Assembly (NCBI GenBank): GCA_035048495.1
Contig: CM068551.1
Location: 10,727,248 to 10,791,247 of the forward strand
Direction of reading: 5' to 3'
Length of the DNA stretch: 64,000 bases
Origin: Euptelea pleiosperma
Taxonomy: Eukaryota > Streptophyta > Magnoliopsida > Ranunculales > Eupteleaceae
Both the position numbers and the translations under genes were made by a program. Shown piece after piece: positions 1-10,736 of the stretch. The notes under the pieces were generated by a model, which saw only the letters and a program-made list of their open reading frames with translations, had not been told where the DNA came from and made no database searches. Within the stretch, counting starts at the first letter, position 1; each line of letters opens with the position of its first letter.

Positions 1-761
1 CAAACATCCGGTCGACATCATCTAAGAGTGTGCCATATGGCTCCTATTATGGGCAGTCAGCAACTTTGTTGACCAGCAACGATCAGCAAAGTTCTACTCC
101 ATTTTATAGATAGGGATTGCGTGACCCAAGGGCGTCATCTAATGCCTAAGGTTCCATATGTCACACTCTTGGGGATCATCAATGATCGTATAAACATTTT
201 TCCACCCTTCCGTGGACTTACGGACAAATTGGTGATTTCTAGCAATTGGTTTTGACTCTTTTCATGGGTTTTAGCCATTGGATTCTAGCATTATTTGGGA
301 TGTTGTGGATGCTAATATTTGCACCCCCACGTGGGCAATTGAAACATTGACACATGGATTGGTGGCACGTGCTCGATGCGTGCCAAACAGCACATGCCTT
401 TTGACAACTGAATCAATGACCTGCCAAGAAGACCAAGATGGGGAGTTCTTGGCCATCCAACGACAGGGCCGAGATATGGAGCTCTCAGTCCATGATCGAA
501 GAATTTGAGGAATGGGGGTATTCAGCCCTTGTTAAGGTAATAGCGTTGACGAACACAAGAGAGAGAGACGATTGAATCTAGTCAAGACTTTAGATCTCAG
601 CAGTGTGCATGGGCCGATAATTGTGGTAAATTCCAGAAGTATAGTTCTCATATTCACTTAATAGACCTCGGGGTGTGCCTGACATGAGGTGATGGCCACA
701 AAGAATAACGAAAACATGGGGACACAGTAAGAAAGATGGTACCTAGTAGAAATTGTAGCAT

Positions 762-861
762 TTAACCTTGTCAGATATGGCGGCAATTAACCTTGTCAGA
801 GATGGCGGCAATTAGCCATGTTAGAGAGGGTGGCGGTTAACCATGTCAGACATAGTGGCAG
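762..861. repeat. Degenerate 25-bp tandem repeat
   Basis: About four copies of a 25-bp unit that starts TTAACCTTGTCAGATATGG. Related but drifted units continue to about 960. The array is conserved in the other duplication copy at 32672-32771, so it predates the duplication. Confidence 0.75.
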
Positions 862-974
862 TTAGGTAACTTATCAAAAAAGAAAAAAGATAGTGGCAGT
901 TAGCCACGCCATGGAAGATGAAGGTTACCATGTCAAAAGATGGCAGTTGACATGTCAGGAAAAGCGACAATAGT

Positions 975-2368
975 TGAAATTCAGTATGTTCTCTTTATTT
1001 CAAATACCTAGAGGAGGTTGTTAGGTATTAAAATTTTCTTTTAACCTAACACAATTTACTAGTTCAGTGGGGTAAACTAAATTACATGCAATACAATTAA
1101 AACAGTTGATTGATAATAAGGTGATTATCATAATCGACTTGAATCAAATATATCTCCGTAACATATTGTCTCTTTGTCGTTTGAATTGATCAAACAATTA
1201 TGCGAAAAGTAAACAATCAACAACCATAACACATGCGAGTTTTTTACGTGAAAACCTTAGCCAAACAAAACCACGGGACCACATCTAGACGGAAAGTATC
1301 ACTAACTGAAAATTTTTGAGTTACAGAAGTAACCTACATATTACCATTGCAAATACAACTTCTAACCTTAACCAAAGCCTAATGTCGGCGCATCCACGTC
1401 CTCTAGCTCCACGCTACGAGTCACACGCGCGCCCTCCTAATAGCAAAGCCTTTGCCACTTGTTCAATTTGGTACACCCTTAACCCCAAAGTTGCTTTAAG
1501 ATACATTGGTACTCTATGGCTACTAGGTTAAAGTCCTAGATGAAAAATTTAAGCAGAAGGGAGATCAAGCTCTAAGCTTTAATCGTAAGGAAGAGAAAAG
1601 CTCACAAGATTGATAGTGAAGGCTAGGGTTTTTTTCTCTTCAAATAAGGACAACTCTTAATTTAAAAATCTATTTCTTTTCTCTCTTGTTGTGTATTTAA
1701 TTAAGCTTAAGAGGGCTTTATTTATAAGAGTTTGAAAGCCCAAGGTCATGCAAGTAATGGAAAAGTGGGAGCATGAAAATAGATATGAAATTAGACTATT
1801 TCTGTGAAGTCCAATCGATTGTACTCTTGGTCCGATCGACTGTACCGTACAAATGAATTTTCTATTCGTAATTCCAATCGATTGTACACAGGGTCCAATC
1901 GATTGTTCACTTTGGAAGTTCTGTCCTGAATGGTCCAATCAATTGTAGAGCAAACTCCAATCGATTGTACATTGGGAGTGTTCTATCCCATAGGGTCCAA
2001 TTGATCGGACTTCTCCTTAGTCAAATTTTGACTTCTTTGCACTGTCTTGACTTGGGTCTGTCCTGTGATAAGGTTCAACTATTAAGTTTTAATCTTTAAG
2101 ATCTTATTCCTATGGTCACTAAGTCACTTACCTTCCTATACGAGCGTACATGTTCTTCAACGGACAAATAGCAGTTACCTAGATGACTCAAGTCAACCGT
2201 TTGATTTTTATGATCTTTGTCTTCTAGTCTTCATGGACGTACGTAGTCAGCGAAGTATGCGTACCACAACATCTTCAATGCTACACCGGTGCTCGTAGGA
2301 ATGGTAACAAGAATATTTTTTATCAAACGGAATTCTTGCCAAACTAGAATATGAAAATATTCCTTACA
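975..2368 (-). mobile_element. Solo LTR, Ty1/copia family A
   Basis: The element runs from TG (975) to CA (2368), 1394 bp, flanked by the perfect 5-bp target-site duplication ATAGT (970-974 and 2369-2373). In reverse complement it matches the LTRs at 44252-45830 and 48032-49585, including the start TGTAAGGAATATTTT. No internal region adjoins it, so it is a lone LTR. It carries several AATCGATTG motifs at 1810-2000. The same insertion sits in copy 2 (32885-34278), so it predates the duplication. Confidence 0.9.
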
Positions 2369-2373
2369 ATAGT

Positions 2374-2740
2374 CATAGCTAAAAGCGTGGAGTAAAAGGC
2401 ACGTCAAAGTATATATATATATCCATGTAACATTGAGGTAGAGGGGATCGAACCTCAATTCATTAGAGCATTATCCCTCCCATCTTCTCCCACTAATTTA
2501 AGCATTGGAGGCCCTTCCGGTGGGTACACCCCATTAGTTTCTTGGGTATCCACTACGCGGGGTTTCTGCAAGGACATTCTCGGAAACCTCGATGTCGGAC
2601 CTCGGATCTAGCATTGTTCATCTTGGGCATGCACCAAACCTCACGGGGGTGTTCAATTCTTATTCCTCCCCCCCCCCCACATCGTTTTGCGCCATCTGTG
2701 AGAAGTTACTACGTTTTTCTAAGAAACTTTGGTCTGAAAC
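2374..2740 (+). mobile_element. Ty3/gypsy LTR end and leader remnant
   Basis: Between the solo LTR and the gag relic lies sequence ending in a C-run and then TTTTGCGCCATCTGTGAGAAG (2686-2706). This resembles the LTR-to-leader junction of plant Ty3/gypsy elements, where a GCGCC-containing primer-binding region precedes the gag start. The LTR start was not found. A GGTTCGATCCC-like B-box occurs on the minus strand at 2441-2456, but no tRNA folds around it. Confidence 0.45.
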
Positions 2741-3400
2741 ATGCCGCCTAGAAGGATGGTGGATTTGGGACATCTAGGGCGTCTAAGGGAGGAAATGTTG
2801 AGGACTAATTGGGAAGAGACCAACACGGGAATGTTGGCCTTAATGAATGATACGAAAGAGAGCATCGAACAACTGCACAGGGAAATGGAAGGAGTGAAGT
2901 ACAAAGCTAGATCTTGACGCAGTAGATGCTGGAGCAGGGAGATTTACAAGAGTGGAAGGGAACCTAGCCGAAAGTAGCACAACTCAGCACCGTGAGAGGA
3001 TGTTAGGCCAAACATCTAGACAGAAGAGGTGGAGACACTTGACCGACAAGCGCATGGACAAGAATTTGGTCGAGAAGAGTTCCAAGAAGAGAACAACCCT
3101 CATCTTGTCACCTTGGAAAAAGGTGATCAATATGATTAAGAAAGACTGAGAACAGAGACTCGAGTTGAAGGAGAAGATGCTACGGAGAGGGTAAGGGAAG
3201 CGTTGAGGCTGTTGAGAAACTCTATGTTCTCAAAAACATCCTGGGCATTCGAGATTTTGAGGAAATTTGCCCAAATCAAATTGGAGATGTTCTATGGGAC
3301 GTCGGATCCCATTGAACACATGATGCACTACAAGCAGTGCATGGTGTTCTGGGATGCGCAATTGACGGACTTAGATCCCAACTACTTCCATCTAGTCTAA
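2741..3400 (+). pseudogene. Ty3/gypsy gag relic, copy 1
   Basis: An ATG at 2741 opens a frame starting MPPRRM that stops near 2917. Reading in shifted frames then gives more gag-like peptide, ending in a segment with FSKTSWAFEILRKFAQ, FYGTSDPIEHM and MHYKQCMVF before a stop at 3400. The YDGTxDPxxHxxxF-like signature is typical of the retrotransposon gag domain of plant Ty3/gypsy elements. Several stops and at least two frameshifts make it non-functional. No protease or RT follows; the next element starts within 45 bp. Copy 2 is at 34646-35306. Confidence 0.65.
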
Positions 3401-3442
3401 AGTGAAGCGCATTGACTGAATTTCCCTTATTAGAATTACAAA

Positions 3443-4890
3443 CGTCCTAATGGGGAGGGGTCAATAGGACATAATCGAGTTCTTTAAAATTATGCGAAAC
3501 ATAATTAAAATCCAATTCGATTTTCCTTTTATATTAACCACAGTCTCATGCATTCACAAATATAATATGAAAATAAATAATTAAACAATGAGAGACAAAG
3601 ATCATTCACAACACGAGATTTATAGTGGTTCATTGTTCACGCACCTATATCCACTGTCACACTCTAAAGGGGAGCAAAATCCACTATTCAATCAAGTAAT
3701 ACAAACTTTAACAATTGAATAATAACAATTAGAAATCTACAACTAACTTAACAATGAGAGAATCACTTTTTACAATGCCTAGTTACGCTCTAGGTCAAGC
3801 CAGTCAACACCTAGTTATGCTCTAGGTCAAGCAGGTCAATACCTGGTTACGCTCTAGGTCAAGCCAATCAATACCTAGTTACGCTCTAGGTCAAGTAGGT
3901 CAACGCTTAGTTATGCTCTAGGCCAAGCCAATCAACACCTCATTATACTCTAGGTCAAGCCAAGTTGAGTATAGACTCAACTCACTCAAGATTTCTCCCA
4001 CGAGTTCTACAAGAGAAGAACTCTAGATGGTTTCAACAATATAATCAATAATGATGTACTAACCTCTCTAGACGGGAAGATGAGAAGTCACAAAGCCTTA
4101 AGAAAGGCTTCCAAAGAGGTGCAGATCCAAATACTTGAGCATGTCCCATGAATTGTGATCGTCGGTTCGAACATATGGAAGAACTCCAAATGCACCAACC
4201 CAAATCTCCAAAAAAGGTTGCACATGATTGTTACTAATAGACAAATGAAGGTGAAAGTATAGCTTGATAGGGCAAAAATTTGTATGCTCCAAAAGCATGT
4301 TGCCCAAAAAAGCAAATGAGTGTTTAAATAGAAACAGGGTGCAACTAGTCTAAAAGCTCAACTTAGAAAGAGCAGGGTCAATTGCAAGTACCTTGGTCGA
4401 CCGAGCTCTCAAAGCAGGGGCAACTTTTTTCTCGGTTGACTGAGCTCAGCACACAATAGACAGACAGAAAGGTGCATAAGCAGGGTCAACCCCAAAATGT
4501 TTGGGTTGGCCGAGCTCTGTGCAACATAGACCCGACAGAAAGGTGTATAATTTGGGTCGACCCCAAAATGTCTGGATTGACCGAGAACCTGGGTTGACCC
4601 CAAACACTTGGGTCAGCCAAACCTCTTGACTGAAAGACAAAAATGCTAAAAACAAACTCCTAACAGACACCTTACCTTACCTTGATTACCTGTCTCTGAT
4701 CATTATCAAATGATTGTTGCCATCTTCTTTGTGTTATACCTTCTTGGATTCAACCAAGTTTTCCTTTACTGAGTCTATGTAGGTTCTTCATAGATTCTTC
4801 AAAATAACTTCACGAATAATGCTCTTAAGCAACATAAAGTATAAGTGTCCTGAAATTTGACAATATTAATAAACACTTCTTAATACACAT
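3443..4890 (-). mobile_element. LTR of copia family B, copy 1
   Basis: The left end (CGTCCTAATGGGGAGGGGTCAATAGGACA) matches the starts of the family B LTRs at 60870 (TGTCCTAGAGG) and about 62170, with the first base pair decayed. The shared blocks on 'caacacgagatttatagtggtt' and 'cctacgtccactgtc' confirm the family. The orientation is minus, by comparison with 62170-63667, where a polypurine tract lies on the right. The LTR includes a 32-bp tandem array and GTCGACC-bearing repeats at 4390-4620. The right end is only approximate. Confidence 0.65.
3779..3965. repeat. 32-bp tandem array, 6 units
   Basis: The unit is close to CCTAGTTACGCTCTAGGTCA followed by a 12-bp tail. The tail alternates between AAGCCAATCAA-type and AAGCAGGTCAA-type, giving a 64-bp higher-order period. 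Copy 2 of the duplication has eight units (35688-35930). Confidence 0.85.
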
Positions 4891-4905
4891 TCTAACTTTT
4901 AATAA

Positions 4906-5142
4906 TTCGAGGGTGTTTCCCCACCATTTGATAATTCGAGAGCTACGGCTCCAAATTTGAGGGCGTCTCCCCACATTTTAATAATTCGAGGGCATTTTCC
5001 CACCATTCGATAATACGAGAGCTACGGTTCCAAATTCGAGAGCATTTCCCCACCTTTTAAAAATTTGAGAGCATTTCCCCACCATTCGATAATTCGAGAG
5101 CTATAGCTTTAGATTCGATGGCGTCTCCCCACCTTTTAATAA
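4906..5142. repeat. 79-bp tandem array, 3 units
   Basis: Units start at 4906, 4985 and 5064, each beginning TTCGAGGG or TTTGAGAG and containing TTTCCCCACCATTYGATAAT. Each unit is itself a diverged repeat of about 40 bp. The array abuts the hAT transposase relic. It is conserved in copy 2 near 36874. Confidence 0.8.
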
Positions 5143-5144
5143 TT

Positions 5145-6320
5145 CAACACAGATGGAATGCTACGTACAATATGTTAAGTGTAACTATAGATTATCAAAA
5201 AGCAATAGATCTCTACTTTTATGGAAAATTTATTTATTTTGCCCTTAATGACACTGACGAGTATAATGTTGTAGTAATTAGGGAATATTTAAAAAATATT
5301 TATACTTCAACTCAATTTTTTCTAAAATTTATGAACCTACATCTTGTAAAGTTGTACATTAATTATTAAATATAATTTTAATTTTTCAAAGTCATCAGTA
5401 TGACCCTAATTTTGCTCCAATAATAGAAATAATGAGAGCAAAATTTGACAAATATTAGAAAGAAATACCTTTAGGGCGTGTTTGATTGCACAAAATTTTC
5501 CCCAGAAATTACATCTGGGATATGCCTTAAATGACTGATTGATTGCAATTGTGAAAACATATTTCAATCATGTGAGAAAATAAATGCGTATTTTCAGGTG
5601 GAAATGAATTCTCATCTATCTGGATGGGAAATGAATTCCAACCTTAGTATGGAAAATTATGCTGATTTATATGGCTTGGTAGGGAAAATTATACAGATTT
5701 AAAATGGCTATCTAATAATGCACAGTTGTGCTTTCCCAAGGAAAATGCAAATTTCCCACCTGGCAATCAAACTCGCCCTTAGTTTTTTCATTAGCAACTG
5801 TAATGGATCCAAGGTATAAATTAACAGTTTTAGAAGTTTTCTATGAAGCAATGGAATGTACAAAAAAGTATTTTGAAAATTTGAAAACTATTTTTTGAAG
5901 AATATAGGATCTAGTTAGGAAATTCTGTAGGTGGACATAGTGAAACTTCTTCTAGTACGTCCCATGCAAGTAATCCAGTATGGGCATTTGTTAAGGATAG
6001 GAGGAATACATCCTCTTCTCATGGCACCACATCATAATTGCAGCACTATCTTGATGAACCCATCATAGAGCATGATGATTGGTTGAATTTGATATATTGG
6101 GCTGGTAAAGGGACATGAAATCAAATTTTCTATTCTTTCAGCCATGGCTCATGATCTACTAACAATTCCTGCTTCTACTGTTGCTTCAGAGTCATCATTT
6201 AGAGCATGTGGACACGTACTGGATGATTACAGGACCTGCTTGGTGCCAGAAATGGTTGAAGCTGTAGTATGTCTGAAGGATTGGTACCTTGCAGAAGAAA
6301 GAGTTCAAGACACTCCCTAA
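5145..6320 (+). pseudogene. hAT transposase relic, copy 1
   Basis: Three separated pieces match the C-terminal half of a plant hAT (RICESLEEPER/zf-BED type) transposase. They are HRWNATYNML with EYLKNIYTSTQFF (5147-5320), VMDPRYKLTVLE (about 5795-5830), and the hAT dimerisation domain (6144-6320), which starts MAHDLLTIPASTVASESSF and contains VLDDYRTCLVPEMVEAVVCLKDW. The ASESSF and LKDW signatures are diagnostic of that domain. A Tourist-like MITE interrupts the gene at 5474-5778, and a TAG replaces the tryptophan codon near 5457. The N-terminus and terminal inverted repeats were not found. The copy 2 counterpart (37115-38297) has different lesions. Confidence 0.8.
5474..5778. mobile_element. 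Tourist-like (PIF/Harbinger) MITE, copy 1
   Basis: The 305-bp element has termini GGGCGTGTTTGATTGC and its inverted counterpart GGCAATCAAACTCGCCC. It is flanked by TTA on both sides (5471-5473 and 5779-5781), the 3-bp TWA duplication expected for PIF/Harbinger. It sits inside the hAT transposase relic. The identical position and length in copy 2 (37442-37746) show that it predates the duplication. Confidence 0.9.
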
Positions 6321-6869
6321 GTCAAAGAACCAAATCTGAAGAACCAGATCTAACTGACGTGATGCAAGATTTGAATATGGATGCAATTGACGAATAATGT
6401 AATTTGTATCAATTGTACCTTTTTTATATTTTTGTAATTTATTTGTTGATTGGGTAGAGTTCACATAATAGACAAGTGAGTGGGTACCAACCTGGTTGGG
6501 ATATACTCATCTTGTTGTGATGCAATTCCTCACCCCTAAACTTGTTTTTATCATGTATTTACACATTTCAAATGTTATGTAATCATTTTGTGCATTTAAT
6601 TTATTCAAATTTTCAGGGTTAAAATGTGCATTTAGTTTGTATGAATTTTTTAAAAATATTCTAATTTTTTGGCATTTTTTTCTAGTTAAAAAATGAAATT
6701 TAACTTTGGCCACTCAAGCCCGTGCAACCCGACCCAGCCCATCCAGCCCGGCACTATAGACGTGGCCTGATTAGCCCGACCGACAGACCAAATTGCAGGC
6801 TTGTGTGTCTCATACTAAGGTCCATCGTCAACAAGTTCCATCATGGAAGATATTTATTCATGAAGTAAA

Positions 6870-7140
6870 TCTATGATAATAGGACACATGGCACTCTCAG
6901 TGACCACGGACCACAAAGATGTTTGGCCCACCATAGGTGGACCTACAGACCAAAAAATATCCTGATTAGTGATTTATGACCGTTGGATTGGAGTCTTTTT
7001 CATGGATTTATTTTTAATCCATTCGAGCATTATATGGAGTAATGAAGATCCAAAGGTTGGAAATGACTTATCAGTCTGATTTTTCGTTTGTAGGTACACC
7101 TAAGGATAGGTCAAACATCCATACGGTCAGTGGTATCAAA
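6870..7140. mobile_element. X-family MITE, copy 1
   Basis: Left and right halves are inverted repeats of about 100 bp. The left half carries TTTGGCCCACCATAGGTGGA; the right half carries GGTACACCTAAGGATAGGTC and CATCCATACGGTCAGTGG. The same inverted-repeat design recurs at 29690, 30590, 31800, 56330 and 58040. I did not fix the target-site duplication. A CACGTGGC motif lies just downstream near 7317. Confidence 0.6.
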
Positions 7141-8220
7141 TTACATGTAGTAGGTTTAGAAAAGGTGATTAAAAAATACCTCATGTTTAGATCTGCTTAC
7201 ATTAAAAAAATAAAAAACCTCATGTTTAAATCAAATTTGTAATTTTACAAAGAATTTCGACCAAAATATTTAGCTTGAGGTGTTTTTTTTTCTCCTCTGG
7301 ACGCATAAAAATGCACCACGTGGCACACTTTTATCCACTGACTCATTAATCTCAAGCCTTTGGATTTTAACATTTTTCATGGATAATTTCTAGCTTTTTT
7401 TTGGGTAATTAGATCCAATGGCGAGCCATCATCCTTCAGGGGTGAGCCAGCTATTCATGTGTCAGTGGAGCTGAAAGATTGCCACATGGTGTATCTATGC
7501 ATTCTATAGCCCCATAGGTAAAAAGGCCCTGAAACTAAGGTGGTGTTTGGTAAACCTTAATTTCAGACCTTAAGTATGAATGGGCGAAAATTAAGTGGTT
7601 TCGGTGATTAAGTTGTGTTTGGTAAAAAAACAAATCAGTGCTTTTTTTTCTAAAACTCACTGAAAATCGGACTTTTTTTTAAGTCATCACAGGGTCGCTT
7701 TTTCGTTTAAGTGGAAAACCACTTGATGCGGTAAGTGATATTTTGTCGTTGAAATGCCTATCGTACCCCTACCAATATTTCATAATACCTAGTTTACCCT
7801 CCCTTCAAACAAAACCTATTCGATTTCCCTCATTCTCTCCTCTCAAACCCTAGCTTCTTTCAACGACATCTCCACCACCACCGTGATCCACCATAGCCGT
7901 CCACCACCACCGTGAGCCACCTCACCATCCATCACCACCATGAGCCACCACCGTGCGCCGCTTTTAGGTAAGGTTCTCACCTAATCTCTTTTCTCTCTCG
8001 TCTGTTTTCAATCTCTCGATCTCTTCTCTCTTCCTATCTCGGGTTATTTTTGATTTTTTTTTTTGTGAAGAGGAGTTATGGGATTTCTTTTGGGGTTATG
8101 ATGATGATTCCTACTTTTTTTTTATTTATTATTATTACAATGATTTCTAGGTTTTTTTTTGTGATCATCAATAATTTCTGGGTTTTTTTTATGAAGATTG
8201 TTGGGTTTTTTTTTTATTTA
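7141..8220. other. Unassigned; possible captured 5' exon
   Basis: No gene is demonstrable. At 7790-7977 a stretch with plant 5'-leader character (CT-rich, 'aaaccctagcttctttcaac', then CCACCACCGTGAGCC repeats) is followed by a consensus splice donor, TTAG|GTAAGG, at about 7977. It looks like a captured first exon and intron start, but no downstream exon exists here. 8050-8220 is T-rich. The reading frame across it is an artefact of poly-T. Confidence 0.3.
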
Positions 8221-8661
8221 GGCTCAACGGACACATTTTCACACACAAAAAAATCGTTAGGGGCCAATATATAAATTAGATGTTTTGGAGTGGGATGATT
8301 TCGGGCGAGGATGGTCTCTTTTGTAAACCATATAAATTAGATGTTTTGGAATGGGATGATTTTGGGTAATGATGGTCTCTTTTGTAAACCATATAAATTA
8401 GATGTTTTGCAATGGGATGATATTGGGTGAGGATGGTCTCTTTTGTAAACCATATAAATTAGATGTTTTGGAATGGGATGATTTTGGGTGAGGATGGTCT
8501 CTATGGTGAGGAGTTCACCCTCACAAAAATGCAAATCATTCTGAAATTCACAATATGGTTTACAAGTTGAAGAATTATGGACCATCTATTTTATACCGTT
8601 AGCTTGAAACCCATGTTTGATGGTGTTAGAAATTTCAGACTGGGCTGGTTTTTTGTAGGGG
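8221..8661. mobile_element. Mutator-type MITE M2, left half
   Basis: This starts with GGCTCAACGGACACATTTTC and matches, in reverse complement, the complete Mutator-type MITE at 21530-21896. Shared blocks include 'ggtttacaagttgaagaattatggaccat'. It is cut at 8662 by a hAT element, and the right half is missing from copy 1. In copy 2 the right half survives out to about 44060. Confidence 0.75.
8271..8514. repeat. 61-bp tandem array, 4 units
   Basis: Units start at 8271, 8332, 8393 and 8454 with ATAAATTAGATGTTTTG, each containing GGGATGATTTTGGGTGAGGA. The array is an internal expansion of M2: the related MITE at 21530 has a single unit, and copy 2 has three (40221-40403). Confidence 0.9.
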
Positions 8662-9175
8662 TAGGGCCAGCTCTACCTTAAGGCCATTAACGCAATTGCC
8701 TAAGGCCCCTTGGTGAGAGAAGGGCCCCAGCCCATGTCCCACTAACCACATGGATTTTAAGCAGCCTTATTGATTATCTCTAACCATTCTGAAATTCACT
8801 GCAGGTTTAATTGGATATACAAACCAAAAATCAACCTGATTGATTATCTCTAACCATAGATTTCAATACTTTTTAGGACATAATTCTAGCTATTGGATCC
8901 AAGCATGTTTTTTTGGGCTGTAAATCCAATGGCTAGAAATCATCAACTAAACTGATTTTTAGTGTGTGTATCCACCAATAGGTGGGTTGAACATCCACAC
9001 TCGTTGGGTCCAAAAAATGATATATGTAGGGTCATGAGAATCAACTGCATGTGAATTTTTTCCGTAGCGTTTGATTATCAAGAGTAGTTTCAATATAAAT
9101 ATTTTCAATTATATAGAGTTTAATTTTTTCAATTAATACCATATATATTAATATATTAAATAGGCTTTATAAAGA
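8662..9175. mobile_element. hAT element, right end deleted (copy 1)
   Basis: The element begins TAGGGCCAGCTCTACC directly after TGTAGGGG (8654-8661). That octamer is the 8-bp target-site duplication seen on both sides of the complete copy at 40551-43661. It carries X-MITE-like sequence at 8780-9010 and stops at the duplication breakpoint. The right terminus and the second TGTAGGGG are absent. Confidence 0.8.
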
Positions 9176-9450
9176 TTAGTGTTAAGGCTTCTCTCCATAG
9201 TTGGGGAAACATTTTCACTGAGATGAGGGGCTCCTTTTTTAGGGATATGGTTTTTAGGTTCGATGCCTTATTGATGAGATAGGGTTGGTGTTTGGATTTA
9301 GCCTTGCCCTTATTTTTTTTTTGTTTTCTTTTTGGTTTTTTGCTTCTATTTTAGCCCAAGCTGGGGTTGTCCTCTTTGTATTCTTGAGAACCTCTCGATC
9401 TCTTTTATATATGACCTTTTCTCAAAATAAAATAGTTTTCATAGACAACA
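9176..9450 (+). mobile_element. LINE (L1-type) 3' tail fragment
   Basis: The text 'gatgccttattgatgagat...', followed by a T-rich stretch, 'gggttgtcctctttgtattcttgagaacctc' and an A-rich end (CTCAAAATAAAA), is the usual 3' terminus of plant L1-like LINEs. There is no coding domain left. It begins exactly where copy 1 of the segmental duplication loses homology. No flanking duplication was found. Confidence 0.55.
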
Positions 9451-10736
9451 AAGTGTGTGTAACATGGTGAATGTGAGTGTAACTAGAGATGTCAAGCTGT
9501 AGTTAACTTTAAAAATATAAGAGTCCGATGGTCGAACCATAAGGATTGGGAGTAAATGACTATGTAAATGTTATTACAAGTAAAAAAAAAATAATATATT
9601 ATGGTGTTTGATGTGTAGTGAATAGATGTTATGAAATAAAAGTAAGTGTGTAATATGGTTGAATGTACCACCAATGGTAGGTAATTTTTTAAATGAATAA
9701 GAATGCTAGGGCATTAAGATTCGTCCTAGGCCCTTTTTCTTTGCTTCTTTATAAGTGCAATCCAAGAAGAGAAGAGACAATTACAGAGTTGTTCTTCCAC
9801 CAAAGATTAAGCAATACAAGGATGAAGTAAAATATGATCTTTCCATTAACGCATTCCTAAATCATAAAATCGAGACTGAACACTATAGTGTATGAGCGTA
9901 AGTATGTGAGTATCTAAGTATCTATGTATCTATGATGCATGATATAATAGATAAAAAAAAAACACAAAAAGACTCACAAGAGTAAATAAAATGAAATACC
10001 TCAAATCTTCATTAATGTCTTGATAATCAACTATGGAGTATATATACATGGCATACAACATATATGAAATGTGTAAAAAGTACAAATAAGTATTGGGGGG
10101 AAGCTCTCCAAACATGGATTTATACTCAATAAGTCACAAAATGGGGAGAGAGAATGTCTCTTCTCGAGCACTGGCTATGTTGCTTAGCCTAACATGGTGT
10201 TGGCGAAGGAAAACATACGAAAATAAGAAAAAGAGGAAGATGATGAAAGAAGAAACTTGCTTTGAATTTTTGGCTGTCTAAGGAAGACAAAGATCAAGAT
10301 AATAAAAAAAAGCTTTTAATAAGCTCAAAGTGAGGTTATATAGAAGATGAAAGTTCTTTAAATTCTTTGATGCTCCATGCTCTTAGATGATCTTCAAGCT
10401 TTAAGAAAGGTCCTTGGAATCTCCATGGTGCTCCAAAGCCTATGGATTATCTTGAAATTATCAAGATACATATAATGAGAGGCAAAAGAGAGGCTTTGCA
10501 AGGGCATGTATAACTTGTATGGGAATGTAATATTTTGTATGGAAATGAAGAAATCACGTGAAGAAATCATATAAATTTTTGCGTAGATTGAGATTTTTGC
10601 GTGCGATAACACTTAGAATAATAATGATAATTAAAAAAAAAAAAAAGCATTACTACTAAATTAGAAGAATAGATATATATGAAAAAGCTTTCTGTTGTTT
10701 TCTATTATATGGATGAAATTATGTAGTAGTTTAAAC
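9451..10736. other. AT-rich DNA, nothing recognised
   Basis: I found no conserved coding signal, no terminal repeats and no RNA gene here. Short reading frames are AT-driven. Confidence 0.5.

Larger units (their letters stand above)
1..9175. repeat. Segmental duplication, copy 1
   Basis: This block aligns colinearly with 31902-43621, starting at position 1 = 31902. By eye the copies differ by a few percent, with small indels. The left edge of copy 1 lies off the window. The right edge is sharp: both copies share a run ending in GGCTTTATAAAGA and then diverge, at 9175 here and 43621 there. The copy holds a copia solo LTR, a Ty3 gag relic, a second LTR, a dead hAT transposase, MITEs and the left half of a hAT element. 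No intact host gene lies inside. The first 420 bp carry sequence related to the X MITE family, including a CCCACGTGGG palindrome near 325. Confidence 0.95.

Noticed and set aside
2441..2456. tRNA-like B-box (minus strand GAGGTTCGATCCCCTC)
   Set aside because: No matching acceptor stem or convincing A-box at the right distance. Possibly a SINE remnant, but unsupported.
3779..3965. Regular repeats that might suggest a CRISPR-like array
   Set aside because: Units are contiguous with no unique spacers, in plant retrotransposon DNA.
8050..8274. 74-codon Phe-rich frame resembling a membrane protein
   Set aside because: It arises from poly-T runs, and the other duplication copy does not keep the frame.
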